Positions 56,075-64,000 of a stretch of DNA of 64,000 bases are shown piece by piece. Source of the stretch: JASGDB01 sp049841315 (GTDB lineage: Bacteria > Bacteroidota > Bacteroidia > Flavobacteriales > Weeksellaceae); contig JASGDB010000068.1 in NCBI GenBank assembly GCA_049841315.1, forward strand, positions 1 to 64,000, read 5' to 3'. A program made the position numbers and the translations under genes. The number at the start of each line of letters is the position of its first letter. The stretch's first letter is position 1. The notes beneath the pieces are model-generated. The model saw nothing but the letters and a program-made list of their open reading frames with translations. It was not told the origin of the DNA and made no database searches.

Positions 56075-57763
56075 ATGAGAGTAGATATACGTTTAGAATT
56101 TAATCATATTTATCCTGAATCCGAAAAGGAAGAGCTTATTGATTATCTAAAACGATTGTCAAAAAAGACTATTGAAAATATAATTGGCTTTTTCACTACG
56201 GATAACCTTCCCGATTATTATAATTTTTTCTCAAACCCAGCAACGCAACAAGTAATAAATAGACTTGTTGCCCGGTACATATATGATAATAAGATTTTAG
56301 GAAATGTGACTCTTGTTTCCAGAGAAGCTGCATTATTTTTAAGTGAGACCATTCTTTCCAATAAGGAAATGTTGATTATCAAAAATACCAATGAAGAAAA
56401 TCCTAATGAAGAAGAGTTAAATTTATTTAAAGCATTTCAGGTAATCAACGAAGGAATTAATAAAAATGATAATCTGACACTTGATATAACTGAAGACAAT
56501 ATCGAAAAAATTGCGGAAATATCTGTGGCTCTGAAATTCTCTACGGCAGATATAGGAGTATATGAAAATGTAAATATGGAGCTTTTAAAACTTGGATATG
56601 TAACTTCTTACAAGTTTGAACAGCTTATAAATTTCCTAAAGTCAAAAGAAGAATACGAATATTTGATTGAAGACTTATGCAAATATTTTAATCAGGATAC
56701 CGTAGAAAAGTTATCTGCCCACGTGGATTTTTTATTGGTGCAGGTACTGCGTTTCAAAAATAATAATTCGTTTAAATTAAGAGTAGAGGATGAAGATTCA
56801 AATAATTTCTTACAATCTCTTACATCAAATGAAATTATTGCGGAAACTGATTTTTTGCCACTACGGAATCATCCTTTATATCAGATAGATGAATTTACAT
56901 ATTCGATTGTCGATCCTTTCTTTGTACTTGATAAGTTTACAAAAAGTGTTAAATTTATTTTGAAAGAAAGTTTTAATAAAAAGAATAATCTAAATGAAAA
57001 GGACAGAACCTTTTTTAGTTTTTACAACAAAGAATTTTCAGAAGAATATCTGATGAAAAAATTATTGGATGATATTTTCTTTAAAAAGTATTACATAAAG
57101 CAAAACGGTTCTTTAGGTAAAGAGAAAGAACCGGATTACTACTACAGATATAATAATGACATTTTTGTTTTTGAGTATAAAGATGTTTTAATTGCAAAGG
57201 AAGTTAAAACTTCAGGAGACATTGAGCAGATTACTGACGCTTTAAAAAAGAAATTTTTAGTCAATCCGGCAAACGGAAAACCAATAGGGATTGGTCAGTT
57301 AATTAATCATATTAAGGCTATTTCTGAAAATGAATTTGTTTATGATGCTGAAATCGATCTTAATAAAAAACATAGAATATATCCGATTCTTCTACTATCT
57401 GACAGGCTATTAGAAATTCCGGGAATAAACTATATTATGAATAAATGGCTTCGTAATAATCTTCCTGAAATACATAAAAACCTGATTGTTAATGACCTTG
57501 TAATCATAGATATAGATACTCTTATATTTTTTGCAGAATATCTAAAAAGAAAAGACAAACATTTTAAAGAACTTATAGAAGATCACATTAAAAAGATGAA
57601 TATGATAGCAAAAGGGTATGGCAAAACGAATAGAGAAATATATCAAACCCATGCTAATAAAGTTAGTAAGAAACTGGCTCCTTTTAGTAGTAGATTTTCC
57701 AATGCTATGTTTGACGAAAAACTCTTTATTAAGAGGTTTTCTTATTTAGTAAAAGGAGAATAA
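56075..57763 (+). CDS. hypothetical protein with PD-(D/E)XK-like nuclease motif
   Basis: A 562-residue protein from the ATG at 56075. Most of it is not recognised and appears helical. Around residues ~365-390 the sequence EPDYYYRYNNDIFVFEYKD has the PD...ExK arrangement of PD-(D/E)XK nucleases, with a strand-turn-strand pattern and VLIAKEVKT after it. Single-gene large proteins of this form are frequent in defence islands. Function as a defence nuclease is inference. Confidence 0.55.
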   Translation: MRVDIRLEFNHIYPESEKEELIDYLKRLSKKTIENIIGFFTTDNLPDYYNFFSNPATQQVINRLVARYIYDNKILGNVTLVSREAALFLSETILSNKEMLIIKNTNEENPNEEELNLFKAFQVINEGINKNDNLTLDITEDNIEKIAEISVALKFSTADIGVYENVNMELLKLGYVTSYKFEQLINFLKSKEEYEYLIEDLCKYFNQDTVEKLSAHVDFLLVQVLRFKNNNSFKLRVEDEDSNNFLQSLTSNEIIAETDFLPLRNHPLYQIDEFTYSIVDPFFVLDKFTKSVKFILKESFNKKNNLNEKDRTFFSFYNKEFSEEYLMKKLLDDIFFKKYYIKQNGSLGKEKEPDYYYRYNNDIFVFEYKDVLIAKEVKTSGDIEQITDALKKKFLVNPANGKPIGIGQLINHIKAISENEFVYDAEIDLNKKHRIYPILLLSDRLLEIPGINYIMNKWLRNNLPEIHKNLIVNDLVIIDIDTLIFFAEYLKRKDKHFKELIEDHIKKMNMIAKGYGKTNREIYQTHANKVSKKLAPFSSRFSNAMFDEKLFIKRFSYLVKGE

Positions 57764-57777
57764 AGGACAATATTTTC

Positions 57778-58839
57778 TTATTTACCCAACCTCGTATCTT
57801 CATACTTTGCTCTTTCTGTTTTCAGAGATATCAGCCAGTCGAGATACATTTCTTCAGGCATACTTCTGTAACCGATTTTGTGAATATGTGTATATTCTTT
57901 ATTCATCAGATCAAAAAGTTCTTTAGCTTTTGGACTGGTTAATACTGTTTGAATATCGTCTGTATTCTGGTCTTTCATTAATTTTTGGAACTGTTTTTTA
58001 TGTGTTTCTGCTTGCAGGAGGAGTGCGTTCGCCAAATACGGATGTATCTGAATTGCACGCTCTGCACATTTTAATGGAAAACTGCCGTCATTATCAGGGA
58101 AGCTCCTGTTATAATCATTTCCCAAATCAACCAGAAGAAGTGCGAGACTTTCCTTGTTGTTCAGGGCTTTCATAAAAACACCGTTTTGGATTGCATCCAA
58201 ATGAATATATCCTGAAGCCATCAGCCAAGAATCCTGCGGGAATATTCCGCTTGTCAGTTCGGTATTATACCAGCCTAAAGATTTTATATTGTGTTTGATA
58301 TAAATATGGTTGGGAGCAAGAGCTAAATTTGCATCTACACCTAACTCTTCTGCCAGAATTTTGTACAAATACGGCATCGAATTACAGTTGCCTTTATGAG
58401 TTGTCAATAGTTTAGAAACAAATAAATTTGATAATTCCTTGTGTCCGAAAACATCCTCAAAATCATATGAGAACGGTTTGTAATACAAAGTATCTTGTCC
58501 AACTATTACAGGTGTTGTCTGACACATTGCTGTATAAATAGCAGCATATTTACTGACATTTTCCTTATCTCTATCGGAATATTTTAAATCACGATTACTA
58601 ATAATCTGTTTACAAAATTTAGTAATAAAATTAATTTTTTGATTAAGTTCTAATGTGTCTAATTTCCCTTGATAATAAGCATTCTCTACACTAAATACAC
58701 CATCTTTAAAACTATACTTCTGCTTATTTGTAAGCATATTATCAATAGTTTCATAAGCATCGGAATAAAACCGATTTTCCTGTTGTGCTTCGGTTAAAAG
58801 GAAAGTGCTGAAAAATATGATTAGAAATATTTTTTTCAA
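57778..58839 (-). CDS. secreted transglutaminase-like protein
   Basis: A 353-residue protein with a signal peptide (KKIFLIIFFSTFLLTEAQ). THKGNCNSMPYLYKILAEEL carries the candidate catalytic Cys, APNHIYIKH the His, and WYNTELTSG the third polar residue, a transglutaminase-like Cys/His/acid layout. It is a paralog of the protein at 60986-62425. Both flank an Rhs-tip toxin candidate and its lipoprotein, so they may act on or mature surface proteins. Substrate unknown. Confidence 0.6.
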   Translation of the reverse strand: MKKIFLIIFFSTFLLTEAQQENRFYSDAYETIDNMLTNKQKYSFKDGVFSVENAYYQGKLDTLELNQKINFITKFCKQIISNRDLKYSDRDKENVSKYAAIYTAMCQTTPVIVGQDTLYYKPFSYDFEDVFGHKELSNLFVSKLLTTHKGNCNSMPYLYKILAEELGVDANLALAPNHIYIKHNIKSLGWYNTELTSGIFPQDSWLMASGYIHLDAIQNGVFMKALNNKESLALLLVDLGNDYNRSFPDNDGSFPLKCAERAIQIHPYLANALLLQAETHKKQFQKLMKDQNTDDIQTVLTSPKAKELFDLMNKEYTHIHKIGYRSMPEEMYLDWLISLKTERAKYEDTRLGK

Positions 58840-59068
58840 TTCGAAATAAATTTATTTGTTAGTAATGTTGTGTATCTGACAAGTTATTTTCAGAAATTAT
58901 TTTCTGTTTTCAGCGAATCTATTAACTTGTAACTATATTTTAATAGTGGAATTTGATTATCGGAAAATTTGTATTCAAATTCTGTTAACGGTTTGCTTCG
59001 GTAGTACTAAGACAATTTTATATTATCTGAGAATAAGCCATTATTTTAATTTATAACAGAAACAAAAT

Positions 59069-59758
59069 TTAATTATAATCAAACCTTTTTTCAAAGGAAA
59101 CTTTTCCATGTTCTTTTGAATCAAATTCATAGAGAATTTTAGATATTTTTTCACTATTGTAACTATAAGTTTTAACCAATACACCACTATTTGTAACATA
59201 TTTTTCCGCAGTAATGAGATCTCTATCCAAAGTATATTGATAATCAATTAATACTGTTGTTTCTGGGATAAAACCAGAGATATCGGAAGGATAGAACCGG
59301 ATATTCTTATTAAGTCCAGTAAAAGAAATAGTTTGTTTATTCCCATCTGTCTTTGTTTCTTTAATATCACTTTCTTCCACAACTGACAAGATGTTTGAAA
59401 TATCTCTGATTTCATTTGAAACAATTTCAGGATACAGGAATTTTATTCCATTTGCAGAAACAATTTCATATGCTGCTTTATTATCGCGTACTAAATGATC
59501 ATATTCCAAATCAATTCCTTTTTTAACTATGAGAGTATCAAAAGAATTATTCTTATAATGGTATTCTAATTCACTTTCAATAGTATTGGTGTCTGTATTA
59601 TAAATTTCTTCTTTTTCAAGAACCTGAGAAGAATTATAATAATATGTACTTACTTTTTTATTATCAACATATTCATTGATAATTGTTTCTGAATTTTTGC
59701 TACCTGTAGAATTACAGGATAGTAAAATCATATTTAGGATTATTAAATAAATTTTCAT
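59069..59758 (-). CDS. lipoprotein next to the Rhs-tip toxin candidate
   Basis: A 229-residue lipoprotein from the ATG at 59758 (KIYLIILNMILLSC lipobox). The longer frame from 59827 has no signal at its start and overlaps the upstream gene. The body is beta-rich and resembles YD/antitoxin-repeat style sequence (EKEEIYNTDTNTIESELEY). Its location immediately after the toxin candidate suggests an immunity lipoprotein in the periplasm. Confidence 0.55.
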   Translation of the reverse strand: MKIYLIILNMILLSCNSTGSKNSETIINEYVDNKKVSTYYYNSSQVLEKEEIYNTDTNTIESELEYHYKNNSFDTLIVKKGIDLEYDHLVRDNKAAYEIVSANGIKFLYPEIVSNEIRDISNILSVVEESDIKETKTDGNKQTISFTGLNKNIRFYPSDISGFIPETTVLIDYQYTLDRDLITAEKYVTNSGVLVKTYSYNSEKISKILYEFDSKEHGKVSFEKRFDYN

Positions 59759-59759
59759 A

Positions 59760-60971
59760 TTAGTTTGATTTCCAAAAAATTGTACTTCCATAAACAGCTG
59801 TTGACTGGAGCCTAATTTTGCCAGCATTATAATATCCTTTTTGAGGATAATTCATAGGTGATACCCTAATTTGAGGAGCTTGGAAACTGCTTCCTACATT
59901 CTGTTTCCATTTACTATAATGTGCATCAGTAATAGACCACCCCATTGTATTCATATGTAATTCAAATCTTCCAGTAGAAGCTCTTGTATCTGACGCAGGA
60001 AACATAGCTTGTTCAGCTCCATCCCACATATTAGCTCCATTACTATAATCTTTTCCTCCCGTAACAGCATTTATAATAGACCAATTTGCCAATTGCATCT
60101 TTCCCGTTCGGTCTTCTAAATCTGTATTTGTAAAGAGTTTTGCTTGAGCACTATTAGCACCGTATGCTGTTTTATTGTTTTGATGAACACTTGCAATTGC
60201 TCCCATTTCTTGAGCTAATTCTACGGTAACACCAGACTTGTAAGCAGAACTTTCTCCATAGACTGTAGCTGCCATTTTTTGAAATTGAGAATGCGTTATT
60301 GATAATTCTTTTGCATTATTAAATGTTGTCTTAGTTGTTCCATCTTTAGTGGTACTCGTAGATTTACTATCAGCAACATACACTTTATTATCATTTTTAC
60401 CGTCGCTACCTAAATATTGTCCAAATTTAGTGTAATAATCTCCTAAAGGAGCCCTACCGTCTGGGTCTATGAAACGAATGGGATTATTAAAAACAAAATT
60501 ATATGGCGACCAACTCGGAAACTCTTCACTCAACGGGTCAGGACTCATCCACATACCGTGAGTATCTCCGATTGGTTGTGCATCAGGATCAGATAAATCA
60601 ATCTCTAAAAACTCAACAATTTTTTTCTGCTTGGTGTTATATTTTACCGAACCAATCACAACGATAGAATCTTTATCGTGAAATTCCAGATATTTTCCTT
60701 TACTCAACGTCGCAACTTTAGGGTAGTATCCATATTTGGCGAAAGGATTTCCGGCTGCGATATTCTTTCGCCTGCGTTCTGCTTCCTCCGGTGTTAGAGA
60801 ATCTCTTGTTTTCAGAACTTCATCCATATAAGGACGACTCCGTTCTTCCTTCGTGAGTTTTACAGGATTTACCCATTCTTTCTCAACTTTGGGTTTCTCT
60901 ATTTTTTTCTTGACTTGGGCTTGTGAAAATATCGTTGTTGCCAGTGCAATCAGAAGTAATATTTTTTTCAT
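59760..60971 (-). CDS. secreted protein with Rhs-repeat-associated core end and C-terminal toxin-like domain
   Basis: A 403-residue protein with a signal peptide (KKILLLIALATTIFSQAQ). Residues ~140-175 contain MSPDPLSEEFPSWSPYNFVF and IRFIDPDGRAP, the conserved end of an Rhs core. After it comes an unrelated C-terminal domain (MAATVYGESSAYKSG, WSIINAVTGGKDYSNGANM) reminiscent of cell-wall hydrolases. The large Rhs shell is missing, so this is a short effector or a remnant tip. The two-base gap to the lipoprotein gene suggests a toxin-immunity pair. Confidence 0.65.
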   Translation of the reverse strand: MKKILLLIALATTIFSQAQVKKKIEKPKVEKEWVNPVKLTKEERSRPYMDEVLKTRDSLTPEEAERRRKNIAAGNPFAKYGYYPKVATLSKGKYLEFHDKDSIVVIGSVKYNTKQKKIVEFLEIDLSDPDAQPIGDTHGMWMSPDPLSEEFPSWSPYNFVFNNPIRFIDPDGRAPLGDYYTKFGQYLGSDGKNDNKVYVADSKSTSTTKDGTTKTTFNNAKELSITHSQFQKMAATVYGESSAYKSGVTVELAQEMGAIASVHQNNKTAYGANSAQAKLFTNTDLEDRTGKMQLANWSIINAVTGGKDYSNGANMWDGAEQAMFPASDTRASTGRFELHMNTMGWSITDAHYSKWKQNVGSSFQAPQIRVSPMNYPQKGYYNAGKIRLQSTAVYGSTIFWKSN

Positions 60972-60985
60972 AATTAAAAGTTTTT

Positions 60986-62425
60986 TTATGTGAGAATTGG
61001 AATCAGATATGTTTTAGGTGCTTCCTTTTTAGGAGTTACCTTTTTATTTTTTTCTTGTAATTGTCGTTTCTGTGCTTCTTTTCTTTTTTGAGCTTCAATT
61101 GCTTTGATTCTTTCTAAAATCTCATCACTTCTTTGTTTGTTTTCTGCCTTTTGCAATGAACCGAGCCACTTTTCATACTGTTCAGGAGGCATTTGCGAAA
61201 ATCCCGAATTGTCTATATGGTCAAACTGCCCGTTTATATTCCTCAACTGGAGACCCAAGTTAGGATAATTCTTAATTTTCTGCAAATCTTCTTTATCGTG
61301 TGGATTGATTCCTAAACGGTTGCAGGCTTTTACAAACCGTTCCTGATTAAGGTTGGATTCCCAAAGCACTGCATTGATATTATTGGGATTTAGCTCTTGT
61401 GCTTTATCTAAAATTTTCCCGACAAACTCATCATACCCGAACTTGTGAATATATCCGCTTGCCAAATCTACAAAGGTTTGCGACAGCAGTTCTTTCTTAG
61501 TCAGATTTTGCATATACAGCTTGTTTTGCAGGGCTTCGGATTTGATATATCCATTATTCAAAACAAAAGAATTAGCAGTAAACATTCCGTTTGTCAGTTC
61601 AACGTTCAGCATTTCGCCATCATTGTCCTCAAACCGGATATAAGAATGATTCGGGGACATTACCAATGACGCTTCTGCACCGATTTGCTCTGCCAAAATA
61701 AGATATAATAAAGGCATTGAGTGGCATTGTCCTGTGTTGGTTCTCATCAGCTTTGAAACAAACATTTTGGAATAATCTTTTGAACCCCAATAATCATCAA
61801 AATCATACTTGATTGCTTTATGAACTACTTTTCCGTTTTGTTTGGTATCACCTGCAAAATATTGGAACAGGGTTAAATTCTTTGAGGTATTGTCTTCATC
61901 ATCAATTCCTTTTTTACTGATTTGGTTTCGGATGATATTCGTAGCTTTCTGAATATAATTCTGATACGTATTTTGAAAATTCTTATCGTTATTATAAAAA
62001 GCATTTTCCACAAAGAAAGTGGCATCAGCAAGTGAATAATCTTCGGGGTTTAACTTTGACAAACTTTGAAAAGCGGAATAATAAGCTGTTGCTCCCTCCT
62101 TACCCAATAATGAGGGCAATAAATACGTTTGAGCAAATTCTTGTTCCTGCTGTCGGTAGATCATTTGTCTTTTCTGTTCTTCAACCTGAGTTTTGATATA
62201 CTGCTGTGTTTCCCGAAGAATAGCATCATTCTGTTTCTGAAGTGCACTTCCGTTATAACTGGAAACGGCAGAATGCATTACGGAATTTCTTATATCTGCA
62301 CCTGTCATTGTTTTTGGTGGTGTGAATATAGAGGATGGGGTCATACTATAAGGTGTAGGCAAATCAGGGATTTGTGAAAATCCTGAAAGAGAACAGAGCA
62401 AAAAAATAAAAGTCAATAGTTTCAT
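60986..62425 (-). CDS. secreted transglutaminase-like protein, longer paralog
   Basis: A 479-residue protein with a signal peptide (KLLTFIFLLCSLSGFSQ). The central part parallels the protein at 57778-58839: TNTGQCHSMPLLYLILAEQI (Cys), MSPNHSYIRF (His) and LNVELTNGMF. A Gln/Glu/Lys-rich coiled coil near residues 60-95 and a Lys-rich tail are extra. It is the first gene of the minus-strand run 62425-59069, 14 bases from the toxin candidate. Confidence 0.6.
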   Translation of the reverse strand: MKLLTFIFLLCSLSGFSQIPDLPTPYSMTPSSIFTPPKTMTGADIRNSVMHSAVSSYNGSALQKQNDAILRETQQYIKTQVEEQKRQMIYRQQEQEFAQTYLLPSLLGKEGATAYYSAFQSLSKLNPEDYSLADATFFVENAFYNNDKNFQNTYQNYIQKATNIIRNQISKKGIDDEDNTSKNLTLFQYFAGDTKQNGKVVHKAIKYDFDDYWGSKDYSKMFVSKLMRTNTGQCHSMPLLYLILAEQIGAEASLVMSPNHSYIRFEDNDGEMLNVELTNGMFTANSFVLNNGYIKSEALQNKLYMQNLTKKELLSQTFVDLASGYIHKFGYDEFVGKILDKAQELNPNNINAVLWESNLNQERFVKACNRLGINPHDKEDLQKIKNYPNLGLQLRNINGQFDHIDNSGFSQMPPEQYEKWLGSLQKAENKQRSDEILERIKAIEAQKRKEAQKRQLQEKNKKVTPKKEAPKTYLIPILT

Positions 62426-62471
62426 ATCATTGTGTGGTTTGGCTAAGTTATTAATTTTCAGGGAAAATAAA

Positions 62472-62611
62472 AAGGGCGTGAATCAACTTACACCCTTCGT
62501 TCAGGTTACTGGTATAACCCATCTAAGAAATGAAGCGAAACACACCCGAACGGGTGCATCTCACAGTCATTATTCTTAGATTATTTCAATAGTACCAGTA
62601 TTTGAACGAAG
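62472..62611. ncRNA. candidate structured RNA with nested stems
   Basis: Four nested pairings are visible: CTTCGTTCA (62495-62503) with TGAACGAAG (62603-62611); TACTGGTA (62507-62514) with TACCAGTA (62593-62600); ATCTAAGAA (62521-62529) with TTCTTAGAT (62573-62581); and CACCC-GAAC-GGGTG (62543-62556). An upstream AAGGGCGT/ACACCCTT hairpin competes with the first stem. It lies upstream of the secreted-protein genes, so it could be their leader on the minus strand or a stand-alone RNA. Strand and family are not determined. Confidence 0.5.
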
Positions 62612-62779
62612 AAAATGAACTGCTAAACGCAATTATATTTTAAAAATCCTTTTTATTTATCCTTATAATTTTCTTTTTTTGGTATTCCTACAAATGTAAA
62701 AAGAAAAAATTAGTTTCCCAATTTTTTAAATATTGAATGAAAATTTGATCTTGCATTTTAGAGAATTATCCTAATATTC

Positions 62780-62787
62780 TATATTTG
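62780..62787 (+). promoter_or_regulatory. Bacteroidota -7 promoter box of the histone-like gene
   Basis: TATATTTG matches TAnnTTTG, 30 bases before the ATG of the histone-like gene. Confidence 0.55.
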
Positions 62788-62817
62788 CAACCTATTTTAT
62801 AATTTATATATCATACA

Positions 62818-62994
62818 ATGAAAGAACTAATCGAAAAAATCAACGCAGAATTCGAATCATTTTCTAAAGAAGCAGAACAACAATCAGAAAAAGGAAACAA
62901 GGCAGCCGGAACAAGAGCAAGAAAATCAGCTTTGGAATTGAGCAAGCTAATGAAAGAATTCAGAAAAGTTTCTGTAGAAGAAGCTAAAAAATAA
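62818..62994 (+). CDS. histone H1-like (Hc1-type) small basic protein
   Basis: A 58-residue Lys/Glu/Ala-rich helical protein, MKELIEKINAEFESFSKEAE at the start and GTRARKSALELSKLMKEFRK in the middle, matching the small histone H1-like DNA-binding proteins widespread in Bacteroidota. It would bind and compact DNA. It has its own -7 box and terminator, lies just inside the island's right repeat, and could be either island or host. Confidence 0.75.
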   Translation: MKELIEKINAEFESFSKEAEQQSEKGNKAAGTRARKSALELSKLMKEFRKVSVEEAKK

Positions 62995-62999
62995 TTCTT

Positions 63000-63026
63000 A
63001 GTCCCTGCTTGTCAGGGATTTTTTTT
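63000..63026 (+). terminator. terminator of the histone-like gene
   Basis: GTCCCTG-CTTGT-CAGGGAT hairpin followed by a run of T. Confidence 0.8.
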
Positions 63027-63203
63027 AAATGAGAAATTAAATAATCAAAATTTAATTTGGGTTGTCGTGATACTATAAAAAATTCTATATTTGTAAAATA
63101 ATGGAAATCAAAAATCAAATGTTTCGAGCACAGAAAGGAACTGTGAATTTAGTTAACATTCTGATTTATAAAGATAATTGGTTCGAGATGATGTCAGTCA
63201 GAG

Positions 63204-63545
63204 ACCCCTAATAGGTCAAGTCGCTGAAAAGCGACTTTTTTTCGTTTGTAACCTTTTGATACTTAAAATTATACCCGCTCACAAACGGGTTCGAGAAGTT
63301 CAAAATAAAATTGTGGGACTTTCGAGGCAATTCTCGATCCGCTACATTGTATATACTGTAAAATTCAAATATTCAAATAGTTACAAAAACAACGGCTATT
63401 TCCGGAAATTCCGCATTTTTCAAAGCATATTTTCCTGCTATCTGTGTAAAGCCACTGCCTCATATTTCTCGGAAAGTTACCTAATAATCGCTTCAATGAA
63501 ATCCATTGGAGAGCATTCTTCACAAAACTGCCGACTGTTCATGCT
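63204..63545. repeat. right copy of the island-flanking repeat (attR candidate)
   Basis: It matches 15875-16215 in direct orientation; the first 30 bases are identical and include the same terminator-like hairpin (AAGTCGCT/AGCGACTT). Upstream of the core, at 63178-63203, GGTTCGAGA precedes it but no tRNA cloverleaf is present. No gene is seen between this repeat and 63844. Confidence 0.75.
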
Positions 63546-63844
63546 TCTGAGAGTTATGGCCTCGATTTGTTTTTTTCATATATTTGCTTTCAAGATTTTC
63601 GATATGGTATTAGAAGCAGGTTTAAACTGATTAGCTTAAGCCTGGTTTTGAATTTGAAAATTCTAATAATTTTTTCTTTTACAGATATTTAGGGTGAATA
63701 GAGTCGGATATGATAAAATTCAAAAAAAATTAAAATCAGGTATGTTTAAAAGTAATAAAAAATGCTTAATTTTAAGAAATATTTTTAACCAGATTCTATC
63801 AGATGTAATTTTCTTTTCAATTCCACCCTTAATTTTATGTATTT

Positions 63845-64000
63845 ATGAAAAAAAACTACCTCGCCTTTTTGTGCCTGTTCGGGACATTAGCGGTTTTCGC
63901 ACAGGATACAAAAACCTTATGGCAAAAAGATATTTCGTCCTCTACGCAGGATTTTTTGTCAGGACTGGCAACTACTATTGATGGTCAGTTTCTTGTTTCC
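63845..64000 (+). CDS. start of a secreted protein, cut by the window edge
   Basis: Only 52 residues are present: a signal peptide (KKNYLAFLCLFGTLAVFAQ), then QDFLSGLATTIDGQFLVS. The latter resembles the repeated unit of large flavobacterial proteins that usually end in a T9SS sorting domain. It marks the return to the chromosome outside the island. The rest lies beyond the window. Confidence 0.6.
   Translation, partial: MKKNYLAFLCLFGTLAVFAQDTKTLWQKDISSSTQDFLSGLATTIDGQFLVS

Noticed and set aside
63178..63630. A 150-residue plus-strand frame over the right repeat.
   Set aside because: It crosses the repeat and a terminator hairpin, and the left copy does not conserve it.

Overview
The window is a piece of a Bacteroidota chromosome, most likely a Weeksellaceae/Chryseobacterium-type flavobacterium. 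The evidence is bacillithiol synthesis (bshB1), T9SS-type secreted proteins, flavobacterial DUF1648, ExbB/ExbD/ExbD/TonB and LeuRS proteins, and the Bacteroidota -7 box TAnnTTTG in front of many genes. It carries a ~47 kb genomic island. Inside the island is a large tract of genes that use UGA as a glycine codon, i.e. genetic code 25, known only from the Candidate Phyla Radiation lineages Absconditabacteria (SR1) and Gracilibacteria (BD1-5).

Layout. 1-15.8 kb is ordinary chromosome: O-methyltransferase, NlpC/P60 peptidase, two DUF1648 membrane proteins, waaA, a GT2 glycosyltransferase, an MntA/HepT-type toxin-antitoxin pair, leuS (with four in-frame palindromic insertions, one carrying a DUF559 nuclease), an ExbB-ExbD-ExbD-TonB operon, a phosphate-binding-like lipoprotein, a TPR protein and bshB1. 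A tRNA-His gene follows. Its 3' end starts a ~340 bp imperfect repeat that recurs at 63.2 kb; these repeats bracket the island. The right flank is the start of a secreted protein cut by the window edge.

Island. 16.5-19.6 kb: one recoded gene, then a three-gene cassette with a C39/papain-like peptidase. 19.6-28.6 kb: a standard-code mobilization module (serine recombinase, oriT-like site, relaxase, MobC-like protein, coupling protein) that also carries a ThiF/E1-like enzyme with two JAB proteins and an HD alarmone-hydrolase-like protein. 29.0-36.6 kb: a STAND NTPase/TPR protein, a small recoded gene, an XRE regulator, a T9SS-sorted protein, and a candidate RiPP precursor with a radical SAM/SPASM maturase. 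36.8-44.5 kb: a recoded RelBE-like pair, an 821-residue Hint plus S74-chaperone secreted protein, a 1241-residue Cys-rich protein and a nucleotidyltransferase, all reading through UGA. 44.5-55.5 kb: a second mobilization module (serine recombinase, two Dam methylases, coupling ATPase, replication-relaxation protein, IS30 transposase) also reading UGA as Gly, interrupted by nine small genes (48.4-51.7 kb) that show no internal UGA. 55.6-63 kb: standard-code genes (a PD-(D/E)XK-like protein, transglutaminase-like secreted proteins, an Rhs-tip toxin candidate with a lipoprotein, a structured RNA, a histone-like protein).

The most remarkable point is the interleaving of two genetic codes in one island. 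Read with the host's code, about a dozen genes are shattered; read with UGA=Gly, each becomes a full-length, recognisable protein with glycine in conserved motifs. Either genes moved from an SR1/BD1-5 episymbiont (or its mobile elements) into a flavobacterium, or the contig is a metagenomic chimera. The scattered positions of recoded genes (16.5, 32.6 and 36.8-55.5 kb) argue against one simple mis-join but do not exclude it. No tRNA-Gly(UCA) was seen in the window.
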